A DNA stretch of 16,922 nt from CAZUCE01 sp964619265 (GTDB lineage Bacteria > Planctomycetota > UBA1135 > GCA-002686595). The notes below the pieces were generated by a model. It searched no databases, was not told the DNA's origin, and worked only from the letters and a program-made list of their open reading frames with translations. This document shows, piece after piece, positions 7,791 to 14,610 of this stretch; the first letter of the stretch is position 1, and every line of letters starts with the position of its first letter. The stretch is from contig CAZUCE010000059.1 in assembly GCA_964619265.1 (NCBI GenBank), forward strand, positions 1 to 16,922, read 5' to 3'. The position numbers and the translations under genes are program-made.

Positions 7791-8756
7791 CTTCCCGAGC
7801 CGGGTGACGAGTTCGCGGTAGGTTGGCTCGTCTCGGATCCAGGCTTGGTGCAGGTGATAGGTTCGCGAGACTGCCGTGGTCGACCCTCCGACGCGGCCAG
7901 CCATGCTGCGAAACGACATTCCGGCCAAGTCCCGGAGAAGGCCAACGCGAACGACGGGCCAAGCGTCGCGCAGTCGAGTTCCTGATTTCAATCTCAAGGC
8001 GCCCTCTAGGCGACCCCTCCAGTCGAGCGCTCGTTCGATTTGCTCAGGTCCGGTTAGCGGTGCTCCAGGTTTGGTTCCGTCTCCAAGGCGAGCCTTCTTC
8101 AAAAACCAGTCGCGAACCTGTTTGGGTGCCGCTCCGATGAGATCTTCTTCTTCGGCCGACCCTCGATTGGGCCAGGCGTCGATCTGAAGTCGATCGGCTT
8201 CGGGCAGTGCCTTTCGGCAGTATTGTTCGTAGAGCGCTCCGCTGAAGCTGCTCGCTTTGAGCTTCTCTTGGACAGTTCGCTCGACCCAAGATCTGGTCAG
8301 CCAGATCGGGCCTCGGGTTTCTCGAAAGGCTCTGGCGCTGCCATGTTCGTACTTCCAGGGAGCCGTGACGATGCGAGCCCGAACTGGATTCTGATCGATG
8401 TACCGCACCAGTTTTTCCCGGTAGTGTTCGGTACGCACGGGCTTGGACAAGAACCGACCGCGCATCAGCGGGCCGTCTCGTCCGACCCGCCTATTGAAGG
8501 ACCGAACGTACTCATTTTGTATCCGCTGCATCGCCTGCGAGAGGTCACCTAACGGCGAAGCGACAAGCAGGTGGAAGTGAGTGAGGAGCAAGCAATACGC
8601 GTGGACCTCGAGCTCGCCCCGGCGGACGGCTCGAGCCAAGCACGCCAGGAAGTACCGCATATCGGTACGGCTCTCAAAGAGCGGGCGCTTGGCCAAGCCG
8701 CGATTCATCACGTGATGCCAAAGTCCGGGTTCGTCCTTCCGTTTTCTGCGAGCCAT
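7773..8756 (-). CDS. REP-associated tyrosine transposase (Y1_Tnp/RAYT family) with C-terminal extension
   Basis: Single-strand-DNA endonuclease/transposase of the HUH class that acts on REP palindromes. The Y1 domain is at about residues 10-135: WHHVMNRG (13-20), the metal-binding His pair THFHLL (59-64, His60 and His62) and the probable catalytic Tyr119 in RYIDQNPVRA (118-127). Residues 185-327 form an extension with a helix-turn-helix-like segment (LAGMSFRSMAGRVGGSTTAV, 277-296), a fusion often seen in this family. Both active-site elements are intact, so it may be functional. GGAGG at 8764-8768 (read on -) lies 7 nt before the ATG. The stop codon lies inside the left palindrome, and the last five residues (HLLDR) equal those of the convergent ATPase because both are encoded by the palindrome arms. 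Confidence 0.9.
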   Translation of the reverse strand: MARRKRKDEPGLWHHVMNRGLAKRPLFESRTDMRYFLACLARAVRRGELEVHAYCLLLTHFHLLVASPLGDLSQAMQRIQNEYVRSFNRRVGRDGPLMRGRFLSKPVRTEHYREKLVRYIDQNPVRARIVTAPWKYEHGSARAFRETRGPIWLTRSWVERTVQEKLKASSFSGALYEQYCRKALPEADRLQIDAWPNRGSAEEEDLIGAAPKQVRDWFLKKARLGDGTKPGAPLTGPEQIERALDWRGRLEGALRLKSGTRLRDAWPVVRVGLLRDLAGMSFRSMAGRVGGSTTAVSRTYHLHQAWIRDEPTYRELVTRLGKHLLDR

Positions 8757-8763
8757 GAGTCAT

Positions 8764-8768
8764 CCTCC
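8764..8768 (-). promoter_or_regulatory. Ribosome binding site of the RAYT gene
   Basis: GGAGG on the - strand, 7 nt upstream of the ATG whose first base is 8756. It supports that start. Confidence 0.7.
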
Positions 8769-8811
8769 GCAAGTAGGGACGCTCGGGAGCCCGGACGGTG
8801 TCAGCCGATTC

Positions 8812-9021
8812 CGCCTAGACCGGTAATACGGTGCCAGAGCAAAACGCACCGGTGAGATCGGTGATACGGTGCCAGAGCAAAATGCACCGCCGAGGCAGCC
8901 GCGGCAAAGCCGCGGCTCGGCAGCGAAGCTGCCGGTGCCTCAGCGGTGCATTTTGCTCTGGCACCGTATCACCGATCTCACCGGTGCGTTTTGCTCTGGC
9001 ACCGTATTACCGGTCTAGGCG
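8812..9021. repeat. Right palindrome: two nested 32-nt unit pairs around the cloverleaf core
   Basis: A 210-bp inverted repeat. The outer arms hold units at 8820-8851 (+) and 8982-9013 (-), and the inner arms hold units at 8858-8889 (+) and 8944-8975 (-). The core at 8890-8943 has the same two hairpins as the left palindrome but in the opposite orientation. Outer units read AAAACGCACCG and inner units read AAAATGCACCG. Each change is mirrored in the opposite arm, so the outer and inner pairs each stay self-complementary. CTAG occurs at both outer ends (8815-8818, 9015-9018). The right edge supplies the TAG stop of the HAD gene. Confidence 0.9.
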
Positions 9022-9731
9022 CCGTAGTGATTGCTCAGGATTTGGGCGAGCTCGGCGAAGCTTTCGACTGTGTGAGTCGGCTGGGCTTCGTTTGGGCCGA
9101 GCGTGTGTTTGGTGGCTCGTTTCGCCCAGACCGTGATCATTCCCAGACCGGAAGGCGGGGCGATGTCCATGGCGGGGTTGTCCCCCACGTACATCACTCG
9201 CTCGGGGGCAAGGCCTAGGTCAGCTAGGGCGGTTTGATAGAGCTTGGGGTTTGGCTTAGCGATCCCGATCTGATCGGAGATGAAGACTGCGTTCTTGTCC
9301 AGGTGGGGGAGCAGACCCAAACGCACAATCTTCTCAGCCTGCTTGGAGGTCCATCCGTGGGTGATGATTCCTCGCAGAACGCCTGCGCCTCCGAGTTGCT
9401 CGAGCAAAGGGACGACGTCCGGGAACGGCTCGAGGCCTTCGAACTTGGTGTCGTGGTATCCGACGACTCCTGCGGCGACCACCAGCGCAGCGTTGATCGA
9501 TTCCAGCGCAGCGGGACGCAGCCGCGTGAGCAAGTTATCGAAGTGGTTGTCGTAGTTGGAGGAGAACTCAGCGATCACCTCGTCGAGCTCCGCGCGGACG
9601 ACCGCTTCGGAGAGGCCGAGCCCGGCGCCGATCATGGCGCGGACGGCGTTGTTGCGGGCGCGGCGCGCAAACTCCGTCGTGGAGAATAGCGTGTCGTCGA
9701 TGTCGAACAGGACGGCGTCGAGGGCGGGCAT
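9015..9731 (-). CDS. HAD-superfamily hydrolase (subfamily IA, phosphatase-like)
   Basis: Soluble Mg-dependent phosphohydrolase of unknown substrate. All four HAD motifs are visible: DIDDT (10-14, nucleophile Asp10 and acid Asp12), Thr124 in IITHG (122-126), Lys159 in GIAKPNP (156-162), and GDNPAMD (183-189, Asp184 and Asp189). The helical cap between motifs I and II (about 16-100) places it in subfamily I. The length of 238 residues is normal. A terminator-like hairpin separates it from the secretin gene upstream, so it is probably transcribed on its own. There is no strong Shine-Dalgarno site before the ATG at 9731. The stop codon is the CTAG at the edge of the right palindrome, so the natural C-terminus may have been slightly altered by that insertion. 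Confidence 0.88.
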   Translation of the reverse strand: MPALDAVLFDIDDTLFSTTEFARRARNNAVRAMIGAGLGLSEAVVRAELDEVIAEFSSNYDNHFDNLLTRLRPAALESINAALVVAAGVVGYHDTKFEGLEPFPDVVPLLEQLGGAGVLRGIITHGWTSKQAEKIVRLGLLPHLDKNAVFISDQIGIAKPNPKLYQTALADLGLAPERVMYVGDNPAMDIAPPSGLGMITVWAKRATKHTLGPNEAQPTHTVESFAELAQILSNHYGA

Positions 9732-9767
9732 GGCGAACGGCTTTCGGTCGAGGGAGAGGGTAAGGAA

Positions 9768-9802
9768 ACGGGCCCGACCTCCGTGGTGGAAGTCGGGCCC
9801 GT
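9768..9802 (-). terminator. Terminator-like hairpin after the secretin gene
   Basis: An 11-bp perfect stem (ACGGGCCCGAC at 9768-9778 with GTCGGGCCCGT at 9792-9802) and a 13-nt loop lie 27 bases past the secretin stop. On the - strand the stem is followed by TTTCCTTA, a weak T-tract. It lies before the HAD start. Confidence 0.65.
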
Positions 9803-9828
9803 CTGGCTCAGTTCGGTCGGGCTACGCT

Positions 9829-12564
9829 TTATTCGAAGCGCGCAACCGCGTCTCGGACGTCGGTGATCCAGGCCTTCATGAGGATCATCAAGCTTTCCTT
9901 CTCGTCGCTGTAGCCCTCTTCCTTGAAGAAGAAGCCGAGCAGCGGGATGTTGGCAAGCCACGGCACTTCCGCGCGACGCTCAACGTTCGAGATGCGCGAC
10001 AGGCCACCGATCAGGATCGTGCCACCGTCGGGGATCGATGCGGTCGTCTTCAAGCTCTGGACCTCGATCTCGGGGAGGACAAACTCAACCGGCGAACCGA
10101 TCGCGTTGGCCAGGTTCGTGGCGAAAGGCCGCAGGGCGACAACCCTGGCGACCGTCGGCTGCACCTCGAGAGTCAGGGATTGGCGGTCGTGGTGGACGGT
10201 CGGAGTGACCTGCAGCGAGACGCCTTCGGTGAGCACGTTGATCACCGGGTCAGCGATCGTGATACCCGTTGCGACTTCAACATCGAAGTCTTGGACGTAG
10301 GCTTGCTGGTTGATGACCGACACGGCCGCTTGCTGCGAGTTGTAGACCGACAGCGTCTGGGTGTTCACGACCTCGATTTGACTGGTCTTCTCGACGGCGC
10401 GCACGATGAAGTTCAGCTGGGCGTCGTCGAGAATCTGCCATTGGGCGGTGAAGCCACCGACAGTCGATAGGGCCGAGCCCAGCACGTCGCCGAAGATGTT
10501 GGAGGTGCTTGCTTTGAAGTCGCCGTCTTCACCGTCGTCGAAGAAGAAACCAGCGGAGGGCGGGCCGGCTGCGTTGCCGTTCGCGACTCCCGTGCCGCCG
10601 TTGTCAAAGCCGAGACTTGCGTTGTCCTCGCCTCCTGAGGTCACGTCGTCCAGGTCGGTGAACGGAGCGCCGGGGTTGTCGATACCCCGCCATTCGACGC
10701 CGATCTCCTGGAGGTAGTTGTCCTCCACCGTCAAAAAGCGCGTGTCGATGGTGACCATCATCGAGTTGAAGCGGCGCAGGTCCTCAAGGAACGACTGCAC
10801 TTCCTGCTGCACCTCGGGGCTGTGGCGCACAATCATCGTGGTGTCGTTGAAGACACCGAGCGAAACGCCGTCCTCTTCCCAGGTCTGGGGACGAACGTTG
10901 TTGCGCACCAGCTCTTCCAAGGTGTCGGACTCGAGCTGAGTCGAGGCCTCGTCGAGGCCGCCGAACGGGCCGCCTCCATCGTCGTCCTCAAGGTCCTCGA
11001 ACAGGCGCAGCTGATCGATGCGCGGCGCCTGGAAGTTCGGCAGAACGAGCGTTAGGTCGGTGATGTCGTGGTTGCGAAGGATCAGCTGACCCTGGGCGTT
11101 CTCGCGGGTGGTGACGAACACGGCGCCGTGCTCGATATTCCACACGACTTCGGGGCCAGCCAGGTCGGTGACCACATTGAGGACCTGCTCAACCGACTGC
11201 GCGTTCGTCAGGCGGAGATCGAAAATGGCGCCCTCGGAGAGCGCGGCTTCGTCGGCGGCGGCGTGGACCACGATGTCGAGGCCGGTGACCGCGCGGATCT
11301 GATCCATCACGACTCGCAGGCTCTCTTCTTCCTCAACCACCAGCCCGGGCACCTGGCGCTCGGCCAACTGGCGAGTCAGCTCGAGGTCGAGCGGATCCAC
11401 GTTGCTACCTCCGAGGATGGCGGTGCGCGGTTCGCGAAGTTTGGAGATTCTTCGCCAGTAGTCCTCGTCCAGGCTGATGATGTCCGTGTTCGGGATCTGC
11501 TGGGCTTGAAGATCTTGCTGCCACTGCTGGTAGCGAACCCGCTTGCGGCGGATGAAGTCCTCATCGTCGCGTTCGAGACCTGCCTTGAACGAAGCGTCGC
11601 GAAGATCCATCGCGTCTTCGTTGCGCGGATCGACGCGGAGGGCTCGGTCGGCGAAGGTGCGCGCGGTGTCGTAGGCCTCGGCTTCGAACGCGGCGATGCC
11701 GGAACGCATCAGGTCGATTACCTGGGCCTGGGACTGCGAGGCGGCGAGAAGCTCTTCTTCGCGCAGCATTTCGGTGGTGACTCGTTCTTCTTCCAGGCGC
11801 TGGTCGGCGAGAGCCACTTCGCGCTCGGATCGGGCGCGCGAGAGCAATTCGTCGGCCCGGGTATCGATGCCTTGCCAGTCGAGGCCCAGTTCGGACCAAT
11901 CCACGAAGTCGCGGGCCAAAGATGCTTCGGCGATCGCTCGGTCGTAGTCACCCCTGGCCAAAGCGAGCTCAGCAGCCTCGACGTTCTCAAGGGCGTTGGC
12001 CCGCAGCGACTCGCTGCGGATCTGCGTAGCCCTCTCAAGGTCTTTCTGAAGCTCGAAGTACTCGCCGGAGTCTTTGCCCAGCAGGGCTTGGACTTGGCCC
12101 AAAGCCTCGCGCACATCCGGGTTTTGGGGATCGACCCCATCGGCCAAGACGAGCTGGGCTTCCGCCTTCTCGTATTCCCCGAGGTCGACGAGCTCCTGGG
12201 CCTTGTCCAGGTAGAACCGCACGAGCACCTGCTTCTGCTGGTTTTCGATCAACCAGTTCTCGGCTTCTTGTTGGAGGAAGTCCGAGTCCTGGGCGTAGCG
12301 CGCAGGATCGTAGGGCTCGGCGTTGGCGATCAGCGCCAGCGCTGCTTTGGCTCGCGCCGAACCTGGCGCGAAGCCCGCCGGTGTGACGCGCGCGGCCAAT
12401 TCACCGCTGCTGCCGACTCCACCGGGCTGTTCACCGCCCATCAGGGCGTCGAAGGCTGCTTGGGCCTCCGTGCTTTCGGCCGTTTCGGCCGGAGCCGTTT
12501 TCGGAGTGGAGGAGCAGGCGGTGCTGGCTGCAAGCAGCGAGCACGCGATGACGACATTCCTCAT
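9829..12564 (-). CDS. TPR-secretin outer-membrane lipoprotein (type II/III secretin family)
   Basis: Predicted outer-membrane secretin subunit. It has a lipoprotein signal at 1-17 (ASTAC, lipidated Cys17, followed by Ser-Ser and so not an Asp+2 inner-membrane retention signal), then helical TPR-like and coiled segments at about 100-330, for example LDKAQELVDLGEYEKAEAQL (119-138). A secretin/TonB short N-terminal (STN, N0-like) domain is at about 408-490. A further N-domain at about 497-605 is followed by an acidic Gly/Asn/Asp-rich linker (about 628-690). The C-terminal secretin barrel domain is at about 705-900, with the typical PDGGTILIGGL (845-855) and VPWLANIPLLGFFF (867-880). At 911 residues it is long for the family because of the TPR part. 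It is the last gene of the envelope module on this strand, preceded by a 735-bp gap and followed by a hairpin. No secretion ATPase, pseudopilin or TonB gene is in the window, so its machine is unknown. Confidence 0.9.
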   Translation of the reverse strand: MRNVVIACSLLAASTACSSTPKTAPAETAESTEAQAAFDALMGGEQPGGVGSSGELAARVTPAGFAPGSARAKAALALIANAEPYDPARYAQDSDFLQQEAENWLIENQQKQVLVRFYLDKAQELVDLGEYEKAEAQLVLADGVDPQNPDVREALGQVQALLGKDSGEYFELQKDLERATQIRSESLRANALENVEAAELALARGDYDRAIAEASLARDFVDWSELGLDWQGIDTRADELLSRARSEREVALADQRLEEERVTTEMLREEELLAASQSQAQVIDLMRSGIAAFEAEAYDTARTFADRALRVDPRNEDAMDLRDASFKAGLERDDEDFIRRKRVRYQQWQQDLQAQQIPNTDIISLDEDYWRRISKLREPRTAILGGSNVDPLDLELTRQLAERQVPGLVVEEEESLRVVMDQIRAVTGLDIVVHAAADEAALSEGAIFDLRLTNAQSVEQVLNVVTDLAGPEVVWNIEHGAVFVTTRENAQGQLILRNHDITDLTLVLPNFQAPRIDQLRLFEDLEDDDGGGPFGGLDEASTQLESDTLEELVRNNVRPQTWEEDGVSLGVFNDTTMIVRHSPEVQQEVQSFLEDLRRFNSMMVTIDTRFLTVEDNYLQEIGVEWRGIDNPGAPFTDLDDVTSGGEDNASLGFDNGGTGVANGNAAGPPSAGFFFDDGEDGDFKASTSNIFGDVLGSALSTVGGFTAQWQILDDAQLNFIVRAVEKTSQIEVVNTQTLSVYNSQQAAVSVINQQAYVQDFDVEVATGITIADPVINVLTEGVSLQVTPTVHHDRQSLTLEVQPTVARVVALRPFATNLANAIGSPVEFVLPEIEVQSLKTTASIPDGGTILIGGLSRISNVERRAEVPWLANIPLLGFFFKEEGYSDEKESLMILMKAWITDVRDAVARFE

Positions 12565-12584
12565 GTTCTGCGGGGGTGGCAGAC
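12484..12584 (-). repeat. Lipoprotein-leader repeat, copy 1 (secretin 5' end)
   Basis: This 101-bp block covers 20 bases of leader plus the first 27 codons of the secretin gene. It aligns without gaps to 14249-14349, with 92 of 101 bases identical by my count. Similarity stops sharply on both sides. Confidence 0.85.
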
Positions 12585-12665
12585 GCGGATCGGAACCCAG
12601 GCAGAGTCGCCGAAGCGGCTCGGGGCCAGGGAGTGGGGGGAACGGGAGAGGGAGCGCGGCCCTTT

Positions 12666-12685
12666 GGGAGGAAGGTCTTCCTCCC
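12666..12685. promoter_or_regulatory. 20-nt inverted repeat, possible operator
   Basis: GGGAGGAAG and CTTCCTCCC, 9 bp each, are separated by GT, 102 bp before the secretin start. There is no T-tract on either side, so a protein-binding site fits somewhat better than a terminator. No factor is suggested by the sequence. Confidence 0.3.
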
Positions 12686-12839
12686 CAGAGCCGGCGGGGA
12701 CGATAGCACGCCGCAGGTAGGCGGAGCTAGGTTCGGCGGGCCCGGATCGGGCCGGAATTTGGGGGTGCTCGAAGGCTCCCCGGCCCGCCGCTTCCGGCTC
12801 ACCTACCCCGCGGGGTCGCGGGGGTTTCCGGCTCGTCTT

Positions 12840-12870
12840 CACAGGATTCAGCTCGCGGCACAGGATTCAG
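12840..12870. repeat. Two direct copies of CACAGGATTCAG, 19-nt period
   Basis: Identical 12-mers start at 12840 and 12859 in the gap upstream of the secretin gene. The spacing is near two helical turns, as in tandem binding sites. No other copy was noticed in the window. Confidence 0.45.
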
Positions 12871-13217
12871 GGTGAGGTCCAAGCGCAGCGGGGCCCCTAA
12901 AGCGCTTCCAAAGGCCCTGGAGGAGCTCCGCAGACGCCCCTGGCGTGCGCGAGGGAGTCTGCCTCGAAGTCGGTGTCGTCGCCTTCGGTGGTCCGAATGA
13001 GCCGGCTTCGCAATCCCCGGGGGTCGCGAGGGTTTGGCGACTAGCGCCCGCCGGCTGCCGAGGATTGGATCGATTCGAACCCTGGATCGAGCAGCGCGTC
13101 GAGGAGCTCGGGCGAGCTCGGCATCGATCGCTCCGGTCCGGGTTTCGATTGGAGTCTTCTGGTTCGCGGAGATGGCCCGGAATTCGGTTGGGCGGTCCTT
13201 TGCCTGCTCGACCGTTC

Positions 13218-13240
13218 AAGAGCCCTGGCGCTGGGCTCTT
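13218..13240 (-). terminator. Weak hairpin after ExbD-B2
   Basis: AAGAGCCC and GGGCTCTT form an 8-bp stem with a 7-nt loop, 60-80 bp downstream of the ExbD-B2 stop. No T-tract follows on the - strand, so intrinsic termination is doubtful. Confidence 0.25.
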
Positions 13241-13299
13241 CCTTCTGGGCGTAGCGGCTGGGGCCGGGGACCGGCACGGCTGAAGGTGGATCGGCTGGC

Positions 13300-13806
13300 C
13301 TAGGGCTCGTAGGACCCCGAGAACGAGACCTCTTCGAATTTGGCCTGCAGCACCGCGTCCAGGACCCTGGCGACCTCGGAGTAGGCGACGCCTTGGCGGG
13401 GGTCGATCTCGACCGGGTCTTCGGGGGTCAGTTGCTTCAGCTCGATCAGGCGTTCACGAACCTCGTCGACCGTGGAGTACGCGCGACTTTGCACGTGCAT
13501 CGTGATCTGGCGATCGCCCGAGTAGGTGAAGCGCCTGTCGCTGGCCGGGTCGAACTCGCGCATGCCGGTCGGGTCGAGTTTGGTGCCCGGGTTCACGACG
13601 ACCAGCTTGACCTTGATCGTCTCCTTCGGCTTGGCCTCGCTGGGGCGAGACCCGACATCCTTCGGCAAGTACGCCGAGAGCTTGCCTTCAAGGGTCTTGA
13701 ACTTGATCGTGCACATGAAGAAGATCAGGAGCAGGAACGTGACGTCGATCATCGGCGTCATTTCCATCTCTTGCTTCTCATTGGAGATCTCATCGAGGAC
13801 GGTCAT
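13300..13806 (-). CDS. exbD: ExbD/TolR-family protein, B type, copy 2
   Basis: Inner-membrane component of a proton-motive-force transducer of the ExbB-ExbD/TolQ-TolR kind. It has a short cytoplasmic N-terminus, one membrane helix (about 17-33) in EMEMTPMIDVTFLLLIFFM with the proton-pathway Asp21, and a periplasmic domain from about residue 40. The length, 168 residues, is typical. It differs from copy 1 (14611-15117) at about 20 of 168 positions by my alignment, mostly conservatively, and the key Asp is kept. It lies 94 bp downstream of the chimeric lipoprotein-ExbD, a gap that is itself similar to the gap between A1 and B1. There is no Shine-Dalgarno site; both copies have GGGTAACCC a few bases before the ATG. 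Confidence 0.9.
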   Translation of the reverse strand: MTVLDEISNEKQEMEMTPMIDVTFLLLIFFMCTIKFKTLEGKLSAYLPKDVGSRPSEAKPKETIKVKLVVVNPGTKLDPTGMREFDPASDRRFTYSGDRQITMHVQSRAYSTVDEVRERLIELKQLTPEDPVEIDPRQGVAYSEVARVLDAVLQAKFEEVSFSGSYEP

Positions 13807-13900
13807 GGCGGGTTACCCAAGTAGTGGTTGAACGGAAGGGGAAGGAAAAATCTCGAAGTAAAGCGAACCGGCCGCTGGCTCGCGCGCTGCCAAACTGTTC

Positions 13901-14329
13901 CTAGGCACGTTCCGGTTGGGTGGCGGTCAATTGGACCTTCCAGACCTCGATGCCCAGCTTTCCGCACAGGAGCATGATTTCTTGGATCATCCTGAACGGC
14001 GTGCTCTTGTCGGCGCGGATCACAATCGGATCGTCCGGGAGGTCGAGCTTGAGTGTCTCATCCCATTCCATGTGCATGAAACGGGCCTTCTGGGACAGGT
14101 ACTCCTCGAGCGCGGTGTAGTCCTCGCCCTCGGGACCGAACTTGTTCCCGCACTCAATTCTCACAGTCCCGTCCTGGCGAATGTAGAGGATCGGCTGCCG
14201 ATCCTCCGAATCCGGTTTTTCCTCGGTCGCCCTTCGGGCCTCCGCGCGTTCGGCCGGAGCCGTTTTCGGGGTGGAGGAGCAGGCCGTAGCGGCTGCAAGC
14301 AGCGAGCACGCGATGACGAGCTTCTTCAT
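13901..14329 (-). CDS. Chimeric lipoprotein carrying an ExbD periplasmic domain (ExbD-A copy 2)
   Basis: The 142-residue product joins two known pieces. Residues 1-28 nearly repeat the secretin lipoprotein signal (MKKLVIACSLLAAATACSST here; Cys17 in a lipobox, Ser-Ser after it). Residues 34-142 align without gaps to residues 52-160 of ExbD-A1, with about 81 of 109 identical by my count. The missing part of ExbD-A is the N-terminus, the membrane helix and the proton-pathway Asp21. The product is therefore predicted to be a lipoprotein, probably on the outer membrane, displaying an ExbD-type periplasmic domain. It cannot conduct protons itself. The frame is open throughout and substitutions in the ExbD part are often conservative, which argues against a fresh pseudogene. 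It follows a terminator and precedes ExbD-B2. Its role is unknown; binding peptidoglycan or the A/B ExbD dimers is possible. Confidence 0.82.
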   Translation of the reverse strand: MKKLVIACSLLAAATACSSTPKTAPAERAEARRATEEKPDSEDRQPILYIRQDGTVRIECGNKFGPEGEDYTALEEYLSQKARFMHMEWDETLKLDLPDDPIVIRADKSTPFRMIQEIMLLCGKLGIEVWKVQLTATQPERA

Positions 14330-14349
14330 GTTCTGGGGGGGTGGCAGAC
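14249..14349 (-). repeat. Lipoprotein-leader repeat, copy 2 (chimeric gene 5' end)
   Basis: Partner of 12484-12584: 92 of 101 bases are identical with no gap, covering 20 bases of leader and the signal-peptide codons. It marks the crossover that produced the chimera. Confidence 0.85.
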
Positions 14350-14392
14350 ACTGGAGTGATTCGACATGCGAGCCGTTCGTTCCAAGGGCCCA

Positions 14393-14415
14393 GGTTCTAG
14401 GGGCCTAGCGCAACC
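14393..14415. promoter_or_regulatory. Interrupted inverted repeat, possible operator
   Basis: CTAGG-GG-CCTAG (14397-14408) is flanked by GGTT and AACC, which can also pair across a 3-nt bulge. It lies about 65-85 bp before the chimeric gene start. Suggestive only. Confidence 0.25.
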
Positions 14416-14545
14416 GGGAGCAGCGCCCATGGGAAACGCCGAGGCCGGAAGTACCCACGTTCGCCTAGCGTGTTTCAAAATTTGCCCTTGAGCGGGCCCA
14501 GAGCCACAGCCCAGAACCACAGCCCTGAAGCACTGAAAAACGCAA

Positions 14546-14591
14546 CCGGGCCCGTCCCCCCCAAGCTCAACGCTGGAGGGGACGGGCCCGG
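14546..14591 (-). terminator. Intrinsic terminator after ExbD-B1
   Basis: A 14-bp perfect GC-rich stem (CCGGGCCCGTCCCC at 14546-14559 with GGGGACGGGCCCGG at 14578-14591) lies 20 bp past the ExbD-B1 stop. On the - strand it is followed by TTGCGTTTTTC. This is the best terminator in the window, and it separates the A1-B1 transcript from the chimera-B2 transcript. Confidence 0.85.
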
Positions 14592-14610
14592 CTGGAGGGG
14601 GGAGGAGGAC

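Larger units (their letters stand above)
7651..9021. mobile_element. RAYT transposase island bounded by inverted cloverleaf palindromes
   Basis: A 1.37 kb block inserted between the importer operon and the HAD gene: a Y1-type transposase gene with a complex palindrome on each side. The 54-nt cores of the two palindromes (7694-7747 and 8890-8943) are reverse complements of each other with one mismatch by my alignment, so they flank the gene as inverted copies. This matches the known layout of REP-associated tyrosine transposases, in which REP pairs flank the gene and are its presumed substrate. Both edges meet the stop codons of neighbouring genes without destroying them. No target-site duplication could be defined, apart from a shared CTAG at each palindrome end. 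Confidence 0.75.
12565..13299. other. 735-bp gene-free gap upstream of the secretin gene
   Basis: No frame here looks like a gene; the short ORFs are Pro/Arg/Ser-rich and match nothing I know. The gap holds an 8-bp hairpin at 13218-13240, a 12-nt direct repeat at 12840-12870, a perfect palindrome ACCCCGCGGGGT at 12805-12816, and a 20-nt inverted repeat at 12666-12685. It probably carries the end of the ExbD-B2 transcript and the secretin promoter. No clear -35/-10 pair could be assigned. Confidence 0.6.
14330..14610. other. 281-bp intergenic region between ExbD-B1 and the chimeric gene
   Basis: It holds the terminator of the upstream transcript (14546-14591) and presumably the promoter of the chimera-ExbD-B2 pair. 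A TTGAAA/TACTTC pair with 19-nt spacing is readable on the - strand around 14450-14480 but is weak. An inverted repeat lies at 14393-14415. Apart from the 20 bases next to the start codon I see no clear similarity to the gap upstream of the secretin gene. Confidence 0.5.

Noticed and set aside
7662..9013. Six spaced copies of a 32-nt unit, considered as a CRISPR array
   Set aside because: Copies are in opposite orientations within palindromes, have no regular spacers, and no cas gene is present; they are REP-type units of the RAYT island.
7651..9021. Classical IS element with DDE transposase
   Set aside because: No DDE-type transposase motifs and no clear target-site duplication; the protein is a Y1/HUH type.
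11068..12720. Long open frame (550 codons) on the + strand
   Set aside because: It is antisense to the secretin gene, whose domains are unmistakable; long antisense frames are expected in GC-rich coding DNA.
12848..13283. Several 70-125 codon frames on both strands of the secretin upstream gap
   Set aside because: They overlap one another, are Pro/Arg/Ser-rich, and show no ribosome site or known motif.
13901..14329. Chimeric ExbD considered as a pseudogene or truncated remnant
   Set aside because: The frame is intact, it has a full lipoprotein signal in frame with a full ExbD periplasmic domain, and many changes from the parent are conservative. Decay cannot be fully excluded without relatives.
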